The translations under genes and the position numbers were made by a program. Below, one piece after another: positions 34,307-43,187 of a stretch of 64,000 bases of DNA. Numbering within the stretch: the first letter of the stretch is position 1; each line of letters begins with the position of its first letter. Source of the stretch: Pseudomonas migulae NBRC 103157 (lineage in GTDB: Bacteria; Pseudomonadota; Gammaproteobacteria; Pseudomonadales; Pseudomonadaceae); the NCBI RefSeq assembly GCF_002091715.1, contig NZ_BDAG01000001.1, positions 186,001-250,000 on the forward strand, written 5' to 3'. The notes beneath the pieces were generated by a model. That model was given only the letters and a program-made list of their open reading frames with translations, was not told the origin of the DNA and ran no database searches.

Positions 34307-35623
34307 TTACGGTTGTCTATCTGGCCATCGGCGATGCTGGTCGTCGATCACATAAGGGTGTTCGTGAGTCACGCCATCTTGTCCGTCGAGGTGGGTGTGA
34401 TCGACTGGCAGGTTCTCATGGGTGTGTTTGATCGACTCTTGGTCATGAGCCGGACGCCAGATCACAATGCTGACCACCAGTGCGCTACCGGCCACGACAG
34501 CGAGCCCAACAAACGACGCAGTGAGGCTGATGTTGGCACTCAGCCATCCCGCCAGCGGATAAGTAATCAACCAGCAGGCATGCGATAGCGCAAATTGCGC
34601 GGCAAACAACGCCGGGCGATCTTCGGTATGCGCCGAGCGACGCAACAGTCGACCGCTCGGGGTCTGGGCCAGCGAATAGCCCACACCGAGCACCATCCAC
34701 AGCGGCAGCAGGAAGGTGTACGTGGTCAGGTTGATACCAACGGCCAAGCCTACTACCAAAATTCCTCCGCCAAACAGCATCGCCGTTCGGTCTTTTATAT
34801 TTTTCAACAGGAGAGGCAAGACCAAGGCAGCGATCATCGAGCCGCCACCAAACGCGGCCAGCGCGAGTGCCGTAGAACTCTGTGGTAGAGCGAAGCGCGA
34901 CTGCACCAGCACCACCGTATTGACGATGACCATGGCACTGGCGGCTGCTACCGTCAGGTTGAGAGCCAGCAGCCCTCGCAGGCGGGGTGTCGCTAGGAAT
35001 ATGCGCATGCCATGGGTAGTTCGTTCGTAGATGCTGCGTCGTGGCGTCGGCTTCGCCTTGGGCAGCACCACTGTGGCGACCAAGGCCGCTGAAGCGAGGA
35101 AACCGATAACCGTGCCGGCGAACAGGTTATGGAAGCTGATAACGGTCAGCAACGCGGCGGCGAGCATCGGACTGGCGACACTTTCAAGATCATAGGCCAG
35201 ACGTGATAGCGACAAGGCGTGGGTGTAGTCGTCTTCATCCGGCAGGATGTCTGGAATGGTTGCCTGAAATGTCGGGGTGAACGCCGCCGAGGCTGACTGG
35301 AGAACAAAAATCAGCACGTAGATCTGCCAGACTTCCGTCACAAACGGCAGAGCGAGCGCGACCAAGGCCCGCACCAAGTCCAATGAGACCAGCATGGCCC
35401 GGCGAGGCAGACGTTCTGCAAAAGCTGCTGCAATGGGCGCCACGCCAATGTAGGCCGTCATTTTGATCGCCAGTGCTGTACCGAGGACAGCGCCTGCTTG
35501 GGCGCCCGCAAGGTCGAACGCCAGCAGGCCCAGAGCGACAGTGGCGAGCCCAGTCCCGACGAGCGCAATTACTTGGGCCAGGAAGAGATGACGGTAGGTT
35601 CGGTTGGCTAGGATTTTCAGCAT
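34307..35623 (-). CDS. MFS exporter with His-rich C-terminal tail (probable Ni/Co)
   Basis: This 438-residue major facilitator of the EntS/NreB-like kind has about 12 helices. The cytoplasmic tail contains HTHENLPVDHTHLDGQDGVT and HEHPYVIDDQHRR, a His/Asp-rich metal-binding extension as in NreB-type nickel exporters. It converges with the TraX gene and is headed by a perfect TATCCCCCC/GGGGGGATA palindrome, suggesting the same RcnR-like repressor. Substrate is inferred from tail and neighbours. Confidence 0.75.
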   Translation of the reverse strand: MLKILANRTYRHLFLAQVIALVGTGLATVALGLLAFDLAGAQAGAVLGTALAIKMTAYIGVAPIAAAFAERLPRRAMLVSLDLVRALVALALPFVTEVWQIYVLIFVLQSASAAFTPTFQATIPDILPDEDDYTHALSLSRLAYDLESVASPMLAAALLTVISFHNLFAGTVIGFLASAALVATVVLPKAKPTPRRSIYERTTHGMRIFLATPRLRGLLALNLTVAAASAMVIVNTVVLVQSRFALPQSSTALALAAFGGGSMIAALVLPLLLKNIKDRTAMLFGGGILVVGLAVGINLTTYTFLLPLWMVLGVGYSLAQTPSGRLLRRSAHTEDRPALFAAQFALSHACWLITYPLAGWLSANISLTASFVGLAVVAGSALVVSIVIWRPAHDQESIKHTHENLPVDHTHLDGQDGVTHEHPYVIDDQHRRWPDRQP

Positions 35624-35717
35624 GGAAGATCTCAGGTGGCGAAGCGTGTGACCAGGCGGTTACCGAACTTTTCACGAAGAGACGCAATCGGCTGGTTTCG
35701 TCTCTGTTCAATGTGAA

Positions 35718-35736
35718 TATCCCCCCTGGGGGGATA
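35718..35736. promoter_or_regulatory. Perfect 19-bp C6/G6 palindrome upstream of MFS exporter
   Basis: TATCCCCCCTGGGGGGATA is an exact inverted repeat about 95 bases before the MFS start. It closely matches the dyad at 31587, so both transporter units are probably controlled by one RcnR/CsoR-family repressor. Confidence 0.65.
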
Positions 35737-35965
35737 CGGTTCGATTTTAAATCATAGTCCATGGCAGCTCAAGAAATAGGCGCTACGCCATCTATCGAAT
35801 GATTGAAGTACGGGCTCGTCCATCGGCTTGTATTGGTTCTGCACGGCGAGGCGACGTGTTCAATGTTTCGATTGCAGCATTCAAATGCTGCGACGCTGCC
35901 GGTCGGATGTATTCCCTCCCTGGCTTGTATGGCTAGTTGGAACGTGTGATCATACTTTCATTATA

Positions 35966-35982
35966 GGTAAGGGGGGTATGGT
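35966..35982 (+). promoter_or_regulatory. G-tract half-operator overlapping dmeR ribosome site
   Basis: GTAAGGGGGGTATGGT ends directly at the dmeR ATG. The purine run can act both as ribosome site and as DNA target of the DmeR repressor; this is inference. Confidence 0.45.
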
Positions 35983-36258
35983 ATGGGTCATGTGAGATCG
36001 AGCAAAGACAATCTTCTTAAGCGCGTAAAGCGAATCGCTGGGCAAATCCAGGCGATTGAGCGAGCACTCGACTCTGATGATGACTGCTCGAAAACCTTGC
36101 TTTTGGTCGCTTCGACCCGTGGCGCTATCAATGGGCTGATGGATGAAATCATCGAAGACCACGCTCGTGAACACGTCGCGAATCCGACACTCAGCAACGA
36201 AGAAAGAGCGAAAGGCGTCGATGAGCTTCTCGAAGCCATTCGCCGCTATTCCAAATAG
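35983..36258 (+). CDS. dmeR: DmeR-like RcnR/FrmR-family repressor
   Basis: This 91-residue DUF156 repressor reads LLKRVKRIAGQIQAIERAL, then DCSKTLLLVASTRGAINGL and EDHAREHV with the His-Cys-His sensor pattern. It is directly upstream (11 bases) of a dmeF-type CDF gene, the arrangement known from rhizobial and other dmeRF operons responding to Ni and Co. Differs from the 31644 repressor by lacking the N-terminal His tract. Confidence 0.85.
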   Translation: MGHVRSSKDNLLKRVKRIAGQIQAIERALDSDDDCSKTLLLVASTRGAINGLMDEIIEDHAREHVANPTLSNEERAKGVDELLEAIRRYSK

Positions 36259-36269
36259 GATTTGCCCAG

Positions 36270-37235
36270 ATGAGTAATTCGTACACCGGCTATTCCCACG
36301 ACCATATGTTCCTGGGGAAATCACATGAAGAAAACGCCAAGCGGACCTTGTGGGTAGTGGCTCTGACCGTCGTAATGATGGTTGCTGAAATCACCGCAGG
36401 TTATCTCACTGGCTCAATGGCGTTGCTGGCCGATGGTTTTCACATGGCAACGCACGCTGGAGCACTTGGCATAGCCGCAGCTGCTTACGGTTACGCAAAA
36501 AGACATGCCTCAAGTGCTCGCTACAGTTTTGGAACTGGCAAGGTGGGGGACTTGGGTGGCTTCGCCTCTGCTCTGATTTTGGGACTGGTCTCCTTGGGAA
36601 TTGCTGGAGAATCGCTATTCCGTCTCTTTCAACCGACTCAAGTGCAATTCGGGACAGCGACTCTTATCGCAGTTGTCGGATTAGCAGTGAATGTGGTGAG
36701 CGCGCTTTTGCTTTCTGGCGGACATGATCATCACCATGGGCATGACCACGGCCACGATCAATCTCACCATGCGCATGGTCAAGACAATAATTTGCGCTCT
36801 GCTTACGTTCACGTTGTTGCAGATGCCCTGACCTCGGTTCTGGCCATCGCTGCTCTGCTTGCTGGCCGATACCTCGGTTGGGTATGGCTCGACCCTGCAA
36901 TGGGGATTGTGGGTGCAGTTGTTATTGCACGCTGGGCTTGGTCGTTGATGCGGGTGACTGCGGGTGTATTGCTCGACCAGACAGATGATCATGTCGCTGA
37001 AGAGATTCGTGAACTGGTTGAGCGACCGGGAGATGCTTCGATCATTGATCTTCATGTCTGGCAGGTGGGGCCGCAAGCCCGGGCCGCGATTGTGAGTGTT
37101 CTGGGTAGCCCAGCAGTGAAAACCGAAGACATACGAGACCGGCTTGCTACGGTTCATGAGGTCACGCATCTGACTGTTGAGTACCGCACGAAGCCGGGAG
37201 CTGACTCACCGGTGCAAGTCTCCGTTCCGGCCTAG
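36270..37235 (+). CDS. dmeF: DmeF, CDF-family Co/Ni exporter
   Basis: This 321-residue six-TM cation diffusion facilitator has the TM2 motif ADGFHMATHAG and TM5 motif HVVADALTS, with His/Asp metal ligands. A large His-rich intracellular loop (GGHDHHHGHDHGHDQSHHAH) lies between TM4 and TM5, and a C-terminal ferredoxin-like domain follows (IIDLHVWQVGP). DmeF proteins export Co and Ni with a proton antiport. Co-transcribed with dmeR. Confidence 0.9.
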   Translation: MSNSYTGYSHDHMFLGKSHEENAKRTLWVVALTVVMMVAEITAGYLTGSMALLADGFHMATHAGALGIAAAAYGYAKRHASSARYSFGTGKVGDLGGFASALILGLVSLGIAGESLFRLFQPTQVQFGTATLIAVVGLAVNVVSALLLSGGHDHHHGHDHGHDQSHHAHGQDNNLRSAYVHVVADALTSVLAIAALLAGRYLGWVWLDPAMGIVGAVVIARWAWSLMRVTAGVLLDQTDDHVAEEIRELVERPGDASIIDLHVWQVGPQARAAIVSVLGSPAVKTEDIRDRLATVHEVTHLTVEYRTKPGADSPVQVSVPA

Positions 37236-37278
37236 AAATGAACGCATAGTCGACTGAAATGAAAATAAGGATCGAGAT

Positions 37279-37650
37279 ATGCTTTTGAGCAAACGGGATC
37301 AGGCGCAAATCGAACGTCGTCTGATTGCGGCCCTGTCCAAGGCCTGCGAGACGGCCAAGGCGGAGATAGAGGGCTTCTCTTGGTTGACTCACGATGTGGA
37401 TTACGAACGATTTCCCTCCAGTCTGATGATTGTTTGGGTCTTCGACACCGATGCCAGCAGGGATGAGGTGCTTGCCAATGGGCAAGACAAGCGGATGCTC
37501 GAACTGACGACCCTGGCGTTAAGTGAAGCGAATGTTCACGTCAATCAGGTGTCGGCCAACGTGCATTTCGATACTGAAGAGCAATGTCAGCGGTCAAATG
37601 CCGGTGACTGGCGGCAGCGTTTAACACGTACACGATCCACGCGGAGTTAA
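37279..37650 (+). CDS. Conserved hypothetical protein beside DUF1289 gene
   Basis: This 123-residue soluble protein has an N-terminal helix (LSKRDQAQIERRLIAALSKA), GFSWLTHDVDYERFP and MIVWVFDTDASRDE. It occurs in Pseudomonas beside short DUF1289 proteins. No metal motif or signal peptide. The function is unknown; the C-terminus is basic and likely disordered. Confidence 0.65.
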   Translation: MLLSKRDQAQIERRLIAALSKACETAKAEIEGFSWLTHDVDYERFPSSLMIVWVFDTDASRDEVLANGQDKRMLELTTLALSEANVHVNQVSANVHFDTEEQCQRSNAGDWRQRLTRTRSTRS

Positions 37651-37653
37651 ACC

Positions 37654-37836
37654 ATGGCCAAGGACATCGAAAACCCATGTATTTCCGTTTGCCAGCTGAA
37701 CAGCGAACTATGTTTGAGCTGCGGTCGCACCAAGGAAGACATCAGAAAATGGAAGCGGATGAAGCGTCCAGAAAAGATGGCCGCTGTACAACGCGCGACC
37801 CTGCGCCTGAAAAGCCTGCAAAAAAAGCACAATTGA
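37654..37836 (+). CDS. DUF1289 small Cys protein
   Basis: This 60-residue protein reads PCISVCQLNSELCLSCGRTK, four Cys in the DUF1289 arrangement (C-x3-C-x6-C-x2-C), followed by the conserved IRKWKRM. It probably binds a metal or Fe-S cluster. It starts four bases after the previous gene's stop, so they form an operon. Confidence 0.85.
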   Translation: MAKDIENPCISVCQLNSELCLSCGRTKEDIRKWKRMKRPEKMAAVQRATLRLKSLQKKHN

Positions 37837-37997
37837 ACGCCGCAGTTTAGGCCACAGTAGTACTGCGTCCTCCCTTGCTGATGTCCTCGGCCCCCTTATG
37901 ACTTCTTCTACTGCTTGAACACGTAATGGACAAAGCATTTCTCGCTGCATGGCCATAGTGGACGGTAGCCATGCAGTGTTAGATGGACAGGGCCAGA

Positions 37998-38465
37998 TTA
38001 ATTACCGGGGTATTCAGCAAGAACCTGATCCGTGCCGGCTTTGGTCAGGCCGATTACCTGATAAGCATCATGTTTTCCGTTGACTTCCATGCCTGGAGAT
38101 CCAGCCGGCATGCCAGGAACGGCGATCCCGAGAAGGTCGTCACGTTTGCTCATAGCAATGATTTGCTCGGCGGGCACGTGACCTTCAACAAACTTTCCAT
38201 TGATCATTGCTGTGTGGCAGGACGAGAGTCGTGGAGCAACACCGAGATCCTGCTTGACCGCGCTCATGTTGGTTTCTACATGATCAACGACGGTGAAGCC
38301 GTTAGCTTCAAGGTGCTGGATCCACTTCTTGCAGCATCCACAGTTAGCGTCACGATGGACATCGATCGTCAGCGACTCTGCTGCATGACCAGCTGAACTG
38401 ATAAACAGAGCCGCGAATGCAGCGAGGCGAAGTGCCCGACCGGGACGAAGAAAGTTATTTCGCAT
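37998..38465 (-). CDS. copG: CopG-like periplasmic copper protein (DUF411), copy 1
   Basis: This 155-residue protein has a signal peptide (cleavage near GHA), then a thioredoxin-like DUF411 domain: DANCGCCKKW (Cys-X-Cys-Cys), a further Cys in SSCHTA and a Met/Gly loop GMPAGSPGME. P. aeruginosa CopG, a DUF411 protein, binds a cysteine-bridged copper cluster. AAGGAG precedes ATG 38465; the gene overlaps the last codons of the cytochrome gene. It is last in the leftward copA operon. Confidence 0.88.
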   Translation of the reverse strand: MRNNFLRPGRALRLAAFAALFISSAGHAAESLTIDVHRDANCGCCKKWIQHLEANGFTVVDHVETNMSAVKQDLGVAPRLSSCHTAMINGKFVEGHVPAEQIIAMSKRDDLLGIAVPGMPAGSPGMEVNGKHDAYQVIGLTKAGTDQVLAEYPGN

Positions 38466-39270
38466 GGGTATGCTCCTTCCCATCAGCGTGGGTATGAGTG
38501 TTTGGCTGAACGGCCGGAGTTGCAGCAGCGTCATGTGAAGCCTCCACAACCTGAGGATGGGCGTGTTCGGTACTTTCATCCTGAGAAGGCGCTGCGGCCG
38601 CCTCATGGGCATGGGCGCTGTTTCTCTCGCCACGATGGTCGCCTGCTTCGGCTATCTCTTCGGCTACACCCGCATCATGATGCCCAGCGACAGCCCCTTT
38701 TTGGCCCTCATGCTGGCCTTCATGGTTATGCATTTTGCTCTCGCCACCACCGTGTTGATGACCACCGCTGCTGGTTGCTAGAGCGTTGTATTGCGCTGCA
38801 TCCAATGAAGGCAGCTGCTGGAGAAAAGCGACCATTCCCCATATGTAGGGATCGGCCATGCTTTTACCCCAAGCGGGCATGCCTGTGGATTTGATTCCAT
38901 GCTTGATGATCCAGAAAGCTGCGGCAGGGTTTCCATCAACGCCCAGTTTTGAAAGATTCGGAGGTGCAGGGTAAAGGCTATTACTTAACTCGGTTCCTGC
39001 AATACCCGGAGCCAGATGGCAACCGATGCACATAGCGTTGTAGTTGCCAGCACCTGCGCGGATGAGAGCTTCTTCGCTCAGGTCGGGGACTTTAATGTCG
39101 CGTGAGCGCACTTCGATCGAGCGATCCCGAGCAGTGGAAAGTAGGGCGTAAACGGGATCGGAATGTGGATCATCCGCCCCAACATTGATCACACCAAAAT
39201 ACACCACGCCGGCACCTACTATTGCGGCGACCACCCCGGCAGCAGTCAATGTTTTCAATGTTCTTTTCAT
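38455..39270 (-). CDS. c-type cytochrome with His-rich C-terminal extension
   Basis: This 271-residue protein has an N-terminal signal/anchor (to about 26), one class I cytochrome c domain with haem motif CIGCH and distal Met in STGMPAWG, and a tail of about 100 residues rich in His (GGHQHGGGESKMHNHEGQHE, THTHADGKEHTH). Heme cytochromes accompany Pseudomonas copAB clusters; the His tail is unusual and probably binds copper. It may take electrons from CopA. Overlaps copG by 11 bases. Confidence 0.85.
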   Translation of the reverse strand: MKRTLKTLTAAGVVAAIVGAGVVYFGVINVGADDPHSDPVYALLSTARDRSIEVRSRDIKVPDLSEEALIRAGAGNYNAMCIGCHLAPGIAGTELSNSLYPAPPNLSKLGVDGNPAAAFWIIKHGIKSTGMPAWGKSMADPYIWGMVAFLQQLPSLDAAQYNALATSSGGHQHGGGESKMHNHEGQHEGQKGAVAGHHDAGVAEEIAEAGDHRGERNSAHAHEAAAAPSQDESTEHAHPQVVEASHDAAATPAVQPNTHTHADGKEHTHAK

Positions 39271-39279
39271 GTCATGCCC

Positions 39280-40221
39280 TCAAAACCACATCCGAACACC
39301 GGCGACAAATCGCGCCTCGTTCGCATCCTCTCCTTCATCGCTGGCCAGGTCTGCCGTATTGCCGTAGGAGCGGCTCCAGCTAACCCCAATGTAAGGGGCA
39401 AATTGGCGAACAATCTCATAACGCAATCGGAGTCCTACTTCGGTGTTTGCCAATCCAGACCCAATGCCGCGCTGAGGATCATTTTTTCCGTAAAAATTGG
39501 CTTCGGCCGTCGGCTGCAAAATCAGGCGATTGGTCAGCAGAATGTCGTAGTCGCCTTCCAGTCGAGCAGCGGTTTGACCGTTCTCACCGATGTAGGCAGT
39601 CGCTTCGGCTTCAAAGTTATAGAGGGCCATGCCCTGAATACCGAGCGCTCCCCAAGTTTGTGGTGACCCGGGCTTGAAGTCTTGTCGTACGCCGGTGACG
39701 ACATCCCACCATGGACCGATGGAGTGCCCCCAAAGTGCTGAGAGTTCAGCGTTTTCCGTTACGCCATTGGTACGTTCGCCTTCCGAGCGCAACCACAGTC
39801 GGTCAACGTCACCGCCGATCCATCCTTTTGCATCCCAGGCCAATGCACTACCGTTGTCAGCATCCTGGTACTCAAACTTATCCAGCAGCATGAAGGAGTT
39901 GAGTTTTTTGTCGTGGACACCATGACCAGCAACATCTGGAAAGGCGGCTGCACGGTCAGCGTCGGTTAGTACGGGGACTGGGGTTCGACTGGTGGTAGTC
40001 GCCCCTCCATCCATACTTTCCATTCCGTCCATTTGCCCGTCATCCATACTCATCTTGCTGTGATCCATAGCCCCCATCTTGCTATGGTCCATCGCTCCCA
40101 TTGAGCCATGGTCCATCTTGGAGTGATCCATCTCTTCAGCGGCGTGAGCCACGACAAAGAAAGCAGGACTGGTAGAGACTGCCAGTGCCATCAACGTTGG
40201 GCGTAAAAACTTACTGGTCAT
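39280..40221 (-). CDS. copB: CopB outer-membrane copper resistance protein
   Basis: This 313-residue outer-membrane barrel has a signal peptide (near AHA), a Met-rich N-terminal region with repeated MDHSKM-type octamers, and a C-terminal beta-barrel ending in [11 protein letters not shown] (terminal Phe, outer-membrane signature). CopB binds and transports or sequesters copper at the outer membrane with CopA. The start is ATG 40221; earlier frame starts overlap the neighbouring peptide gene. Same operon as copA, four bases after a Met/His peptide gene. Confidence 0.9.
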   Translation of the reverse strand: MTSKFLRPTLMALAVSTSPAFFVVAHAAEEMDHSKMDHGSMGAMDHSKMGAMDHSKMSMDDGQMDGMESMDGGATTTSRTPVPVLTDADRAAAFPDVAGHGVHDKKLNSFMLLDKFEYQDADNGSALAWDAKGWIGGDVDRLWLRSEGERTNGVTENAELSALWGHSIGPWWDVVTGVRQDFKPGSPQTWGALGIQGMALYNFEAEATAYIGENGQTAARLEGDYDILLTNRLILQPTAEANFYGKNDPQRGIGSGLANTEVGLRLRYEIVRQFAPYIGVSWSRSYGNTADLASDEGEDANEARFVAGVRMWF

Positions 40222-40225
40222 GATC

Positions 40226-40474
40226 TCAATCTGCCTTTTTGGTTTTTTGGTCATGATCCATCGACTCATGGCTCATCTTGCTGTGGTCCATTGACCCGTG
40301 ATCGGTCTTTGACTCGTTTGTCGCAGTTGCAGGTTTGCTCGTTGTTTTCGCAGGAGTAGCAGGTGAATGCTCACTACTATCTTCGACTGCCAGCGCCACA
40401 GACGAGAGTCCACCCATCAAGCTGACGGCAAAGAGGCAACCGACCAGCGATTTACGATTTAGGTATGTGCTCAC
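40226..40474 (-). CDS. Small secreted Met/His-rich protein between copA and copB
   Basis: This 82-residue protein has a signal peptide (LALA), a Ser/Thr/Lys-rich middle, and a Met/His cluster [16 protein letters not shown] at the end. These resemble the MDHSKM repeats of CopA and CopB, so it is probably a periplasmic copper-binding peptide. It lies 12 bases after copA and four before copB. No family name recognised. Confidence 0.7.
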   Translation of the reverse strand: MSTYLNRKSLVGCLFAVSLMGGLSSVALAVEDSSEHSPATPAKTTSKPATATNESKTDHGSMDHSKMSHESMDHDQKTKKAD

Positions 40475-40486
40475 AGATCGTCTCCT

Positions 40487-42406
40487 TTACTCATCAACCC
40501 GTACTTCACGGAACATGCCCATTTCCATATGGAAAAGCAGGTGGCAGTGATAGGCCCAGCGACCTAAGGCATCGGCGGTGACTCGATAGCTGCGCTTGGT
40601 ACCTGGTGGCATGTCGATTGTGTGCTTGCGCACCATGAACTTGCCGTTCTCATCTTCAAGGTCACTCCACATGCCGTGAAGGTGGATGGGGTGGGTCATC
40701 ATGGTGTCGTTCACTAGGGTGATACGCAGACGCTCCCCATACTTCAGACGAAGCGGCTCGGCGTCAGAGAATTTGATGCCGTTGAAGGACCACGAAAACT
40801 TCTCCATGTGACCGGTCAGATGAAGCTCAATGGTGCGATTGGGTTCGCGACCGTCAGGGTCTTGGAAAGTGCTTTTCAGATCTGAGTAGGTGAGCACTCG
40901 ACGACCATTGTTCCGCAAACCGATGCCTGGATCGTTTAGCTTTGGCGTTGGGTTCATGGCTTGCATGTCAACCAAGGGATTGTTGGTTTCGGACGCTGGG
41001 TGAGTCTGCATTTCGCCACCCATACCGCCCATCCCTGCCATCTTGCTGTGGTCCATGCCAGCCATGTTGGACATGTCGCCTTTGTCCGTTCCCGCCATCT
41101 TGCTGTGGTCCATACCGGCCATGTTAGTCATGTCACCGCTGTCCATGCCGGTCATCCCGGTCATGTCACTTTGGTCCATTCCCGCCATTTTGCTGTGGTC
41201 CATGCCAGCCATGCCTGACATGTCACCTTGTTTCATATCGCCGCCGCCCATACCAGCCATGCTGCCATGGTCCATGCCCGCCATACCGCCCATACCCATG
41301 TCATCCATGGTCAAAAGCGGCCGAGGATCGATCGCAGGTACCTGTGCCTTTAATCCTTCGCGAACTGCCAAGGTTCCACGTGCATAACCGGTTCTATCCA
41401 TGGACTGGGCGAAGATTGTGTAAGCCTCTTCGCTGGCAGGTTCTACGATCACGTCATACGTTTCTGCCACGGCGATGCGGAATTCATCGACGCTGACAGG
41501 TTTGACATGTTGACCGTCAGCCGCCACAACGGTCATTTTCAAACCAGGGATGCGGACGTCGAAATAGCTCATGGCCGAGCCGTTGATAAAGCGCAGGCGC
41601 AGCTTCTCGCCCGGCTTGAAAATACCGGTCCAGTTACCGTTAGGCGCCTGGCCATTCATGAGATAGGTGTAAGTATCCCCACTGACGTCTGCGAGATCAG
41701 TGGGGTTCATTTTCATTTCAGCCCACATCTTCCGATCGGCCACGGCAGCAGACCAACCTTGCTTGCTGACGTCGTCGATAAAGTCGCCCACGGTACGTTT
41801 GTGGTGGTTGTAGTAGTCCGATTGCTTCTTGAGCTTGGCCATGACGCGACTAGGATCTTCATCGGTCCAGTCAGTCAACATCACTACATAGTCACGGTTG
41901 TATTGAAAAGGTTCAGGCTCTTTCGAGTCGATGACGATTGGACCGTAAACGCCTGCCTGCTCCTGCAAACCAGAGTGGCTGTGGTACCAATACGTACCGT
42001 TCTGATGCACCTTGAATTTGTACTCGTACATGCCATCGGGCGCAATGCCATGGAAACTCAAACCCGGTACACCATCCATGTTGGCGGGCAGAATGATCCC
42101 GTGCCAATGAATGGAGGTGTCTTGGTCTAGGCGATTTTTCACACGAAGTGTGACCGTCTCGCCTTCGCGCCAGCGCAGCAAAGGTCCGGGCAACGAACCA
42201 TTGATGGTCAAGGCTGTGCGCGGCGAGCCAGTTATGTTTACAGGGGTTTCACCAATAAACAGATCAAATTCGTTACCGGTGAGAACGCTCGGCAGGCCAG
42301 GGCTGGTCACTGCCCATACAGGAGTGCGCCACAGACCAAGGCCGCTGAGAATGCCACCAGCGGCCAGGCCTTTAACGAATGTCCGCCTAGAGGTTTTGGA
42401 ATGCAT
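40487..42406 (-). CDS. copA: CopA multicopper oxidase (periplasmic)
   Basis: This 639-residue protein has a Tat signal (TSRRTFVKG) and three cupredoxin domains with the four copper-site motifs HWHG, HSHSG, HPIHLHG and HCHLLFHMEMG. Between domains 2 and 3 a Met-rich segment at 40900-41300 carries repeats of the form MDHSKMAGM and MAGMD. It oxidises Cu(I) and binds several copper atoms in the periplasm. First in the operon, headed by a CopR box at 42590. Confidence 0.94.
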   Translation of the reverse strand: MHSKTSRRTFVKGLAAGGILSGLGLWRTPVWAVTSPGLPSVLTGNEFDLFIGETPVNITGSPRTALTINGSLPGPLLRWREGETVTLRVKNRLDQDTSIHWHGIILPANMDGVPGLSFHGIAPDGMYEYKFKVHQNGTYWYHSHSGLQEQAGVYGPIVIDSKEPEPFQYNRDYVVMLTDWTDEDPSRVMAKLKKQSDYYNHHKRTVGDFIDDVSKQGWSAAVADRKMWAEMKMNPTDLADVSGDTYTYLMNGQAPNGNWTGIFKPGEKLRLRFINGSAMSYFDVRIPGLKMTVVAADGQHVKPVSVDEFRIAVAETYDVIVEPASEEAYTIFAQSMDRTGYARGTLAVREGLKAQVPAIDPRPLLTMDDMGMGGMAGMDHGSMAGMGGGDMKQGDMSGMAGMDHSKMAGMDQSDMTGMTGMDSGDMTNMAGMDHSKMAGTDKGDMSNMAGMDHSKMAGMGGMGGEMQTHPASETNNPLVDMQAMNPTPKLNDPGIGLRNNGRRVLTYSDLKSTFQDPDGREPNRTIELHLTGHMEKFSWSFNGIKFSDAEPLRLKYGERLRITLVNDTMMTHPIHLHGMWSDLEDENGKFMVRKHTIDMPPGTKRSYRVTADALGRWAYHCHLLFHMEMGMFREVRVDE

Positions 42407-42589
42407 GCCGTTTATGTCCGATCAGTCAAAAGGGAAGCCGTGCGAAACAACCAATGAGTTGCACAAATAGGTGAAGGCACTCTTTCGGGGGAGGGGGTAA
42501 TGAGCCCGAATGAGCTCGCTCGCCGTCACTAAAAACGAGTTCTTACGGCAAGCGAGCTCAGAAATTGCCACATTTGAACCACCACAGTG

Positions 42590-42605
42590 ATTACATTTCT
42601 GTCAG
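42590..42605 (-). promoter_or_regulatory. Candidate CopR box upstream of copA operon
   Basis: ATTACATTTCTGTCAG lies about 185 bases before the copA start. It matches similar sites before the cupredoxin, PtrA-type, copR and cus genes. Confidence 0.6.
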
Positions 42606-42626
42606 CTTGGGAGCGCAGCAAGCTAA

Positions 42627-42833
42627 TCAGCAATTCTTGTGGTCCATCGCTTTGGCTTGGCTTTCTGCGATGGGAGGTTGGGTGCTTTGCTTTTGGGCTA
42701 CTTGATACGATTCCATTGAATTATTCCTAGCCGCTTCCATACGTGCGAACGCCCGGTCACCACCGCCTTCAGCCATTGCCAAAGAAGAGACGGTCAGGGC
42801 TGCGATGACGAACAAAGTTTTGATGGGGTTCAT
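42627..42833 (-). CDS. Small secreted PtrA N-terminal-domain protein
   Basis: This 68-residue protein has a signal peptide ending LAMA, the conserved EGGGDRAFARMEAARNNSME box, then a polar tail with one Cys near the end (DHKNC). It lies between copA and the flgB gene, transcribed away from flgB, with a CopR box 120 bases upstream. It is the copper-block relative of the czc-block proteins at 14431 and 22210. Confidence 0.8.
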   Translation of the reverse strand: MNPIKTLFVIAALTVSSLAMAEGGGDRAFARMEAARNNSMESYQVAQKQSTQPPIAESQAKAMDHKNC

Positions 42834-43187
42834 TTGAATTTCCTCTGATGATTATTGGTAACCCCCGAATCCACATCAAGTGATGATTCTTAGGGGAGAG
42901 CTTAAGGCTCAATAGGACTATAAGACTCATCCCCTGTCAGGAACCTTAGGTGAATATTACAGTTGTGTCAGGTTGCGATATTTCTCTTGAGGAACACGCT
43001 ATTTAATCCGTAAGGTCCCGATCTTCCAACGTCACACCGCTATTGACTGAGTCTCTGTTTGAGATGCATAACTTTGTAAGTTTCTGTTAACTCCAAAGGT
43101 GAAAACGTTTTTTAGTTTCTGCACTGGTACTGCATATGTGTGTTCGATGTTCTTGAAAAATAGTAGCGCTACTGAGGGTGATTGATT
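42834..43187. other. Divergent intergenic region PtrA-type gene / flgB
   Basis: These 354 bases lack a gene. They contain the CopR-type box (42955-42971) and the flgB start region. Confidence 0.5.
42955..42971 (-). promoter_or_regulatory. Candidate CopR box upstream of PtrA-type gene
   Basis: ATTACAGTTGTGTCAG resembles ATTACATTTCTGTCAG. About 120 bases from the leftward start. Confidence 0.5.

Larger units (their letters stand above)
35624..35982. other. Divergent intergenic region MFS / dmeR
   Basis: These 359 bases contain no gene. They hold a G-tract operator near each end (35718-35736 and 35966-35982). Confidence 0.5.

Noticed and set aside
40930..41300. Repeated short units resembling a CRISPR-like or tandem array
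   Set aside because: They are codon-level repeats of the Met/His-rich segment inside copA, without spacers of constant length.
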